A stretch of DNA of 64,000 nt from assembly GCF_019343105.1 (NCBI RefSeq), contig NZ_CP073764.1, forward strand, positions 62,001 to 126,000, written 5' to 3'. This DNA is from Methylovirgula sp. HY1. Its GTDB lineage: Bacteria > Pseudomonadota > Alphaproteobacteria > Rhizobiales > Beijerinckiaceae. Under the pieces are notes generated by a model. That model was not told the DNA's origin. It saw only the letters and a list, made by a program, of their open reading frames with translations, and searched no databases. Shown here piece by piece: positions 58,106 through 64,000 of the stretch; the first letter of the stretch is position 1, and each line of letters starts with the position of its first letter. The translations under genes were made by a program, and so were the position numbers.

Positions 58106-59245
58106 TCAATAGGCGGTCTTTGAATTTTCCGTGACGTAGCTCTGCATCACCCGACCGCGCATGACGCGATAGACGAAGGCGGTATAGGCGATGATGATCG
58201 GCAGGAATATGCAGGTCGCGACGAGCATGATCATCAACGTGAGCCGGCTCGAAGATGCGTCCCATATCGTCAGGCCAGCCTTTGGTTCGAGCGATGATGG
58301 CAGCAAAAACGGAAACATGCTGGCGCCGACGGTCGCGACGATGCCGGCGGTGCTGATGCTGCTTGCCAGGAATGCAAGCCCATCACGCCTCATGGCGAGC
58401 ATGGGAATCGCGAGTAAAGCCCCGACAAAGCCGAGAATGGGCGCGGCGAGAAATTCACGATGGACGGCGTAATTCTTGAGCCAGGCACCGTGCTCGATCA
58501 CCACCGTCTTGAGCAACGGATCCGAGGGACCGTCGGGAGCAATTGCGCTGGTGATCGCATAGCCATTGACGCCGAGAGCAAGCCATAGTCCGCCGAGCGC
58601 AAAAAGCACGATCGTCGCGGCCGCCGCGACGCGGCCGATCCTGGCGGCGCGTTCGCTGACCGGAGCATCTGCTTTGGCAGCCAGGAAGGCGCTGCCCTGC
58701 ATGGTGAGCATGGCGACGCTGGTAAGACCGCAGAGCAACGAGAATGGGTTCAGGAGACCGAAGAGATTGCCGTCATAAGTCATCCGCATCGTGTCGTCGA
58801 AGCGAAACGGCACGCCGAGCAGCGCATTGCCGAGCGCGACACCGAATATCAGCGCCGGCACGATACCGCTGACGAACAGGGCCCAGTCCCACGCGCCGCG
58901 CCAGAGCGGATTGGGGACTTTGGAGCGATAGACGATCGCCACCGGCCGCAGAATCAGCGCGGCGAGCACCAAGAACATGGCGAGATAGAAGCCCGAGAAG
59001 GCGACGGCATAGAGATAAGGCCAAGCGGCGAAAATCGCGCCGCCGCCGAGAACCAGCCAGACCTGATTGCCTTCCCATACCGGTCCAAGGGTATTGATCA
59101 CGATCCGCCGCTCGCCATCGGTCTCGCCGACGAAGGGCATCAAGATGGCGGCGCCGAGATCGAATCCGTCCATCACGGCAAAGCCGATCAGCAAGAGGCC
59201 GAGCAGAACCCACCAGAGAACGCGCAATGTCTCATAGTCCAACAT
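58106..59245 (-). CDS. cydB: CydB, cytochrome bd ubiquinol oxidase subunit II
   Basis: 379 residues with about nine membrane helices. Family start MLDYETLRVLWWVLLGLLLI and GFAVMDGFDLGA; further GAWDWALFVSGIVPALIFG. Structural partner of CydA in the high-affinity oxygen reductase. AAGGATC precedes ATG. cydA is 18 bases upstream. Confidence 0.97.
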   Translation of the reverse strand: MLDYETLRVLWWVLLGLLLIGFAVMDGFDLGAAILMPFVGETDGERRIVINTLGPVWEGNQVWLVLGGGAIFAAWPYLYAVAFSGFYLAMFLVLAALILRPVAIVYRSKVPNPLWRGAWDWALFVSGIVPALIFGVALGNALLGVPFRFDDTMRMTYDGNLFGLLNPFSLLCGLTSVAMLTMQGSAFLAAKADAPVSERAARIGRVAAAATIVLFALGGLWLALGVNGYAITSAIAPDGPSDPLLKTVVIEHGAWLKNYAVHREFLAAPILGFVGALLAIPMLAMRRDGLAFLASSISTAGIVATVGASMFPFLLPSSLEPKAGLTIWDASSSRLTLMIMLVATCIFLPIIIAYTAFVYRVMRGRVMQSYVTENSKTAY

Positions 59246-59263
59246 GGTTGTGATCCTTTGCGT

Positions 59264-60838
59264 TCATTCGGCACTGACGGGCAGGCCGGTAGCGACGGGT
59301 CGCGGGTCATGCGTCTCGAGCGGGCCGGGGCCGTTTCGGATCGTCTTGACCATGAGGTAGACGTCGGCCACCAAAAGCGTCGAATAGAACACCACGAATC
59401 CCACGAGGGTGGTCAGGATATTGGTTGCGGAAAGGCTGGAGACGGCGAGGAAGGTCGGCAGCACACCCTCGATGACCCAGGGCTGTCGTCCGACCTCGGA
59501 GACGACCCACCCGAGCTCAGCCGCGACCCAGGGAAGCGGCAAAGACAAGAACAGCAGCCATAGAAAGGGACGAACCCGTTGGATGCGGCGGGTCGAGACA
59601 AGATAGAAGGCCGCGGCAAAGAGAGCGATGAAGAAGAAGCCGAGCCCGACCATGATGCGGAAACTCCAAAACAGCGGCAGAACGGCCGGCACGGTCGTCC
59701 AGGCAGCTTTTGAAATTTGCGCCGGCGTCGCATTCTGAATATCCGGCCGCTGCGCCTTGAGCAGCAAGGCGTAGCCGAGATCGTCGCCATGCGCGGTGAG
59801 TTGCTGCTGTGCGGCTTTGTTCGTGCGGTCGGTCTTCAGGGCCTCCAAGGCCTTATAGGCGATGAGCCCTTGCGCGATGCGCCCCTTTGCATTGTCGACG
59901 AGCGGGAGGATGCCCGGCACCGGCGTGTTGAGCGAGCGGGTGACGATGAGGCCGAGCGCCCACGGCACATGGATCGCGTAATCGGTCTCGTGGGTGGTTT
60001 CATTGGGTATGCCGAACAAGCTGAAGGCTGCGGGCGCTTTCTCGGTGTTCCACATGGCTTCGATCGCGGCGATCTTCATCTTCTGGTTTTCGCCGGCCGT
60101 ATAGCCGCTTTCATCGCCCAGCACGACGACGGACAGAGCGGCGGCGAGGCCGAAGCTCGCCGCAACCGCCATCGAGCGCTTGGCGATTTCGACATGGCGG
60201 CCGCGCAAAAGATAGAAGGCGCTAATGGAGGCGACGAACATGGCCCCCGTGACATAGCCGGCGCTCACCGTATGAACGAACTTGTCCTGCGCAACGGGAT
60301 TGAAGAGAACAGCTCTGAAGTCGGTCACTTCCATGCGCATCGTGTCGGGATTGAAGTGTGATCCGACAGGATGCTGCATCCAGGCATTGGCGATGAGGAT
60401 CCAGAGCGCCGAAAGGTTGGAGCCGAGCGCGACGAGACAAGTGACGGCGAGATGGCCGACCTTCGACATCCGGTCCCAGCCGAAGAAAAACAGGCCGATG
60501 AAACTGGCTTCCAGGAAAAAGGCCATCATGCCTTCGATCGCGAGCGGCGCGCCGAAAATATCGCCGACGTAATGACTGTAATAGGCCCAGTTCATGCCGA
60601 ACTGGAATTCCATGGTGATGCCGGTGGCAACGCCCAGCGCGAAATTAATGCCGAAAAGGGTTCCCCAAAATTGCGTCATCTGCCGCCAGATGACCCGCCC
60701 GGTCATGACATAGACGCTCTCCATGACGACCAGCAGGATCACGAGACCCAAGGTCAGGGGTACGAAAAGGAAATGATACAGGGCCGTGAGGCCGAATTGC
60801 AGCCGGGAAAGCGAAACGACGTCAAGTGCGGGGCTCAT
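59264..60838 (-). CDS. cydA: CydA, cytochrome bd ubiquinol oxidase subunit I
   Basis: 524 residues. SRLQFGLTALYHFLFVPLTL start with a haem-ligand His, FGINFALGVATGITMEFQFG, the Q-loop, and the GWVVSEVGRQPW motif. The long region between helices 6 and 7, rich in Lys/Gln, fits the canonical long-Q-loop bd type, not the cyanide-insensitive short type. Overlaps cydP by four bases (ATGA). A respiratory oxidase for low oxygen. Confidence 0.97.
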   Translation of the reverse strand: MSPALDVVSLSRLQFGLTALYHFLFVPLTLGLVILLVVMESVYVMTGRVIWRQMTQFWGTLFGINFALGVATGITMEFQFGMNWAYYSHYVGDIFGAPLAIEGMMAFFLEASFIGLFFFGWDRMSKVGHLAVTCLVALGSNLSALWILIANAWMQHPVGSHFNPDTMRMEVTDFRAVLFNPVAQDKFVHTVSAGYVTGAMFVASISAFYLLRGRHVEIAKRSMAVAASFGLAAALSVVVLGDESGYTAGENQKMKIAAIEAMWNTEKAPAAFSLFGIPNETTHETDYAIHVPWALGLIVTRSLNTPVPGILPLVDNAKGRIAQGLIAYKALEALKTDRTNKAAQQQLTAHGDDLGYALLLKAQRPDIQNATPAQISKAAWTTVPAVLPLFWSFRIMVGLGFFFIALFAAAFYLVSTRRIQRVRPFLWLLFLSLPLPWVAAELGWVVSEVGRQPWVIEGVLPTFLAVSSLSATNILTTLVGFVVFYSTLLVADVYLMVKTIRNGPGPLETHDPRPVATGLPVSAE

Positions 60839-61092
60839 GGAAGGATACTCCTCGGAGCGGCGGTCTTGGATTCAGGCGTTTTATGTACAGATGGATCGAG
60901 TGCCGCAGGCACACGAAAGCCGATGAGATGTGCCTCGACCTTGGCGGCATCGATTTGCGGCCTTTGACTGGGACCAAAGACGAAAACAGAGGCGAGACCA
61001 ATGACGAGCGCCTTGATCAACAGCACGAGGATGAGTTCCCGTCCGAGGCGGCTTTTCGGCAGGCTGATAGAGTTGAACAAATGCGCTACCAT
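60835..61092 (-). CDS. cydP: CydP-like small accessory protein of cytochrome bd
   Basis: 85 residues. N-terminal NSISLPKSRLGRELILVLLI, one membrane helix, then a hydrophilic tail. This pattern is that of the small subunit called CydP that precedes cydA in various proteobacteria. Its stop overlaps the cydA ATG. First gene of cydP-A-B-X. Confidence 0.82.
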   Translation of the reverse strand: MVAHLFNSISLPKSRLGRELILVLLIKALVIGLASVFVFGPSQRPQIDAAKVEAHLIGFRVPAALDPSVHKTPESKTAAPRSILP

Positions 61093-61374
61093 CGCGTCAC
61101 CTCCGTGGCGCTCATCGAAGAGGCCGCTTCATGAGGATCATTTTCAGGGGGCAATATTTTCAGGAAACTGCGCTCTCCGAAAGGGCCGCAGCATTGAGCC
61201 ACAGCCGACGTCGAGCTGGTATGCGACCTGGAGCGGACTGAAAGCGCCATCGTTTCTATCGCCGCGATGCAAAGCCGAAATGATGCAGATCAAACTATCC
61301 TGTCGCGCTATCTGCTTAAAGACATTCTCCGCGCGGCCTAAGGACGCGAAGTAACGGTGTTGGAGGAGAGCGAA
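61093..61374. promoter_or_regulatory. Divergent promoter region, cyd operon / phasin
   Basis: 282 bases without a gene. An FNR/FixK-type box, ATGATGCAGATCAA, is at 61280-61293 (9 of 10 positions match), 82 bases before the phasin and 188 before cydP. A ribosome site TGGAGGAGAG precedes the phasin start. Confidence 0.6.
61280..61293. promoter_or_regulatory. FNR/FixK-type box
   Basis: ATGATGCAGATCAA matches TTGAT-N4-ATCAA except at its first base, as does the phaC/usp box. It lies between the cyd operon and the phasin gene. Confidence 0.62.
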
Positions 61375-61689
61375 ATGAACGAGCACGTAATGGGGCAGGA
61401 AGCCAAACAGATTCAGGACGATGTTCTTAAAGCGGCGGTTCCTTTCCAGGCGGCGTGGCGAAAAGCCTTCTTCGATCTGCCCTTAGGACTATTTTCCGAG
61501 ACTATCCGATTCGCTGGGCAAAGACTGCAGGCGCAAGGCGATTTTATTGCGAGTCTCAGGACCTGCCGCACCGTACCCGAAGTGATGGACGCGCAGTCGC
61601 GCTTCGTGCGCGAGACAGTGGATGAATATGGGGCGGAGACCGGCAAGATCATGGAGGATGTGCGCGCGACGATGAGCAAAGCAGCTTGA
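61375..61689 (+). CDS. Phasin-family protein
   Basis: 104 residues. Helical and amphipathic: the N-terminal third binds granules, followed by FIASLRTCRTVPEVMDAQSR and FVRETVDEYGAETGKIMEDV, close to the phasin pattern. Coats polyhydroxybutyrate granules. ATG 61375 with GGAGGA. Shares an FNR-boxed region with cyd; PhaC is at 54.6-56.5 kb. Confidence 0.85.
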   Translation: MNEHVMGQEAKQIQDDVLKAAVPFQAAWRKAFFDLPLGLFSETIRFAGQRLQAQGDFIASLRTCRTVPEVMDAQSRFVRETVDEYGAETGKIMEDVRATMSKAA

Positions 61690-61920
61690 GCGTCCTATAG
61701 TCACGCCGCGGGCGGCGTTGATTCGAAGATCGAAAGGGCCAAATCGCCGCGCTCGTGGCTGGCGACGTTCAGGCTCTTCTTTTCTGCTTGATAAATCCAG
61801 ACACGGTGCTCGGGGCTGCGATACATGCGGGCCAGCACGTGTGTGCCTGGATATTTGCCCTTGCTGGCGCCGCGGTTGGACGCAATGTTCTCAGGATGTT
61901 TTCGCCGGTCGGATCTCAAT

Positions 61921-63027
61921 ATGGACCTTGCCAGTGTCGCACCGACGCTCCTCGACAAGATGCGGTTTCTCACGGCGCCTGCCGCCTATGGCGCCGCTGT
62001 GGAAAATGTTGCGGTCAAAGAGACGCATATGTCCTTTGTCTTTCTGACCGAGGACCGCGTCTATAAGTTGAAGAAGCCCATCTGCCGACCGCCGCTCGAT
62101 CTGACGACGCTCGCCGCGCGGGAGGCCAATTGCCTCGACGAGGTCCGGCTGAATCGACGGCTGGCGCCGGAGCTTTATCTCGGCACCGTCGCGCTGACTT
62201 GTTCGCGGGAGGGCCAGCTCGCTTTGGGTGGGAACGGCCAGATCGTGGATTGGCTCGTCGTCATGCGGCGTTTGCCTGCGGAGCTGATGCTTGATCAACT
62301 CCTCGCGCAGGATGGGCTCGCTGAAGGACGGGTGGACGAGCTTGCTGATCTTCTTGCGCGCTTCTATGTCGCCGCGGCGCGGCCTAAGCTGCCGCCCGAC
62401 ACCTATCTCGCCCGCCTCATTGCCCAGCATCGCCTCAATCTTGATGTTCTTAAACGTCCTTTCGCGAATTACGACCCAAGCCATGCGTTGGCTATTGGAA
62501 TGCGTATCGATGCGGCCATCAAGGGATGTGGACCATTGCTCATCACCCGTGCCGCTGCGGGCGCGATCGTCGAAGGGCATGGCGATCTGCGCCCGGAGCA
62601 TGTTTGTTTCAACCGCCCGCTCGTGATCTTCGATTGCCTCGAGTTCAGTGACGAGCTGCGAACACTCGATCCTTTCGATGAGCTGGCTTATCTCGCGCTG
62701 GAATGTTCGGTGTTGGCGCACCAACACGAACCGGCGGTGCAGGAGGCCACGCCGATCCGCGGCGCTAATAAGGGCGGCGCGACTATTTCTGCCTCCGATT
62801 TCGGCCCGCGCCTCATCGCAAAGGTCGCCGAACGTCTCGGGCAGGAGCCGCCTGCGATGCTCCTGCATCTCTATACGGCCTTGCGGGCCGAGTTGCGGGC
62901 GCGACTCATGCTGGCGCATCTCCTTGATGCGCATCCACGCGAGCCAGAGAAATGGGCACCGCTTGCCGGGCTCTATCTCGCCTTTGCCGAAAACAGTCTC
63001 AACTGTCTCGACGTTGCCGTAGCGTGA
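61921..63027 (+). CDS. Aminoglycoside-phosphotransferase-fold protein (COG2187)
   Basis: 368 residues. N-terminal VKETHMSFVFLTEDRVYKLKK, the nucleotide-binding lysine segment, and the catalytic loop VEGHGDLRPEHVCF with the metal site IFDCLEFSDELRTLDPFDEL. This matches the uncharacterised kinase family COG2187, which in other bacteria is often fused to a nucleotide kinase domain; here it stands alone. ATG 61921 has only a weak ribosome site, and the frame opens further upstream. Likely small-molecule kinase, substrate unknown. Confidence 0.85.
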   Translation: MDLASVAPTLLDKMRFLTAPAAYGAAVENVAVKETHMSFVFLTEDRVYKLKKPICRPPLDLTTLAAREANCLDEVRLNRRLAPELYLGTVALTCSREGQLALGGNGQIVDWLVVMRRLPAELMLDQLLAQDGLAEGRVDELADLLARFYVAAARPKLPPDTYLARLIAQHRLNLDVLKRPFANYDPSHALAIGMRIDAAIKGCGPLLITRAAAGAIVEGHGDLRPEHVCFNRPLVIFDCLEFSDELRTLDPFDELAYLALECSVLAHQHEPAVQEATPIRGANKGGATISASDFGPRLIAKVAERLGQEPPAMLLHLYTALRAELRARLMLAHLLDAHPREPEKWAPLAGLYLAFAENSLNCLDVAVA

Positions 63028-63037
63028 AATGCGGCTT

Positions 63038-64000
63038 TCAATGCCGCGCCTGCGGTGGGTCTGGCAAAGCTATCTCCGGCGCGGTACCGCGTTGCAGCAA
63101 GGTGCTGATCGCGCCGCCGTCATGCGCGATGCGGATGGCTTCGCCGATGAGATCGGCGATGCTCACGATCTCGAGCTTTGCCGAAAGAACTCCGCCGATG
63201 GCGGGCGGCAAGGGGATGCTGTCGGTAACGATGAATCGATCGATCGATGAGTGCAGGAGATGCGCGGCATCGGCGCCGATGAAGAGCCCATGGGTGGCGA
63301 TCGCGTAGATCTCGGTCGCGCCATGCTGGCGACAGGCGGAAGCTGCGCGGATCATCGTCTCCCCCGTACCGATCATATCGTCGAGGATCAGCGCCGTTGC
63401 TCCGGCGACGTCGCCCGCGAAGATCTCGCCCGTCACCACGCCCATGCTGCGCTGCTTGTCGACGAAGGCTTTTGCGACCGGCCGCGCGAGCTCCTGCTCG
63501 AGCGCTTCGCGCAACAATTCGGCGCGCTTGCCGCCGCCGAGATCGGGCGAGACGACGCTGACCTTCTTGCCTTCGACGCGCGGCGCGACATTTCGCGTAA
63601 AGAGACTGTCTGTATCGAGATGGATCGTCGGGCAGCGAAAGGCGTTTTGGAAAGCGGCAAGATTATGTGCGGTGACGCTGATGATTTCGTCGACTCCCAT
63701 GGATTCGAGAAGCTGTGCGACAAAGCGCGTCGCGATCGGATCGCGCGATTTGGTTTGCCTGTCCTTGCGGGCATAGCAAAGGTAGGGAATGACCGCGCTG
63801 ATGCGGCGCGCGCCCGCCTGGCGCAGAGTCGCGATGAAAAAAGCGAATTTGATGAGCCGGTCGTTGACGCTGTCATCGCGCGTCGGGTCATCGCTACCCG
63901 AAAGCGAGTCGAGGATGAAGACATGGCGCCTGCGGACGCTGGTCAAGGGCCGAAGTTTATGTTCGCCGTCTTCGAAGCTCCGCTCCTCGTAAGGGGCGAG
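63038..64000 (-). CDS. Ribose-phosphate pyrophosphokinase (partial at window edge)
   Basis: 320 residues visible; the 5' end is outside the window. At the right edge the frame reads YEERSFEDGEHKLRPLTSVR, which is the conserved start of PRPP synthetase. Then YLCYARKDRQTKSRDPI, the PRPP site DDMIGTGETMIRAA and ATHGLF. Makes PRPP from ribose 5-phosphate and ATP. It ends 10 bases from the converging kinase-like gene. Sequence departures from housekeeping Prs suggest the divergent, phosphate-independent-like or accessory type; not certain. Confidence 0.93.
   Translation of the reverse strand, partial: LAPYEERSFEDGEHKLRPLTSVRRRHVFILDSLSGSDDPTRDDSVNDRLIKFAFFIATLRQAGARRISAVIPYLCYARKDRQTKSRDPIATRFVAQLLESMGVDEIISVTAHNLAAFQNAFRCPTIHLDTDSLFTRNVAPRVEGKKVSVVSPDLGGGKRAELLREALEQELARPVAKAFVDKQRSMGVVTGEIFAGDVAGATALILDDMIGTGETMIRAASACRQHGATEIYAIATHGLFIGADAAHLLHSSIDRFIVTDSIPLPPAIGGVLSAKLEIVSIADLIGEAIRIAHDGGAISTLLQRGTAPEIALPDPPQARH

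Noticed and set aside
61701-61973. 90-codon minus-strand frame after the phasin
   Set aside because: No recognisable protein and no ribosome site; its start overlaps the better-supported gene at 61921.
1-64000. CRISPR arrays, tRNA and rRNA genes
   Set aside because: No regularly spaced direct-repeat array, no tRNA cloverleaf and no rRNA sequence was recognised; the only tandem array is the three-unit palindrome at 57814.

Overview
The window reads as a GC-rich alphaproteobacterial chromosome segment, most likely from the order Hyphomicrobiales and plausibly from a sulfur-oxidising Beijerinckiaceae-type organism. Reasons are the reverse-Dsr plus truncated-Sox gene set, the poly-hydroxybutyrate genes, the two-component gene style and dispersed GGAAAAGTTG/ACTTTTCC palindromes. 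The taxonomic call is inference; there is no rRNA in the window.

Region 1 (0.1-4 kb) is regulatory: a LuxR-type protein with a degenerate receiver, a membrane histidine kinase and a divergent NtrC-type sigma-54 activator. A good sigma-54 promoter (4137-4152) lies between the activator and soxY. Region 2 (4.3-9.2 kb) is a periplasmic thiosulfate module, soxYZAB plus a DsbA-like thiol protein and a secreted DsrE-fold protein. soxX and soxCD are absent here. Region 3 (9.4-16.7 kb) holds an outer-membrane barrel gene, pgk, a SqrR/BigR-type two-cysteine ArsR repressor, dsrE2-tusA, a secreted DUF2147 protein, a DsrC paralogue with one cysteine, and a TauD-type oxygenase coupled to two very small unknown proteins.

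Region 4 (17.3-34.2 kb) is one long co-directional rDsr operon: dsrABEFHCMKLJOP, a TrpD2-like gene, dsrN, a mini-protein resembling the N-terminus of 5-aminolevulinate synthase, cysG, an Mrp/ApbC Fe-S carrier, a DUF971 gene, and a third DsrC paralogue with no cysteine. Together Sox would bind and trim thiosulfate, stored sulfane sulfur would pass through TusA/DsrE2/DsrEFH to DsrC, DsrAB would oxidise it with DsrL as electron acceptor, and DsrMKJOP would recycle DsrC. CysG and DsrN supply the siroheme (siroamide) cofactor, and Mrp/DUF971 probably help with Fe-S clusters.

Region 5 (34.5-49 kb) is accessory: a radical SAM protein divergent from a TPR protein, a PH-domain membrane protein, a hybrid kinase, an IS5-family insertion sequence with CTAG target duplication and an A6G frameshift site, a MoxR-DUF58-DUF4159 operon, a truncated membrane protein, a methyltransferase, and many palindromic repeats. 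Region 6 (48.9-61.7 kb) looks like a low-oxygen/energy-reserve regulon: CBS-BON protein, FtsH, acetate kinase, MaoC-phosphotransacetylase fusion, PhaC, universal stress protein, cytochrome bd (cydP-A-B-X) and a phasin, with one perfect and two near-perfect FNR/FixK boxes. The window ends with a COG2187-type kinase-like protein and a ribose-phosphate pyrophosphokinase that runs off the right edge.

The most interesting signals are the graded set of three DsrC proteins (two, one and zero C-terminal cysteines), the extra genes embedded in the dsr operon, the TauD/microprotein operon next to dsrAB, and the linked sigma-54 two-component control of sox.
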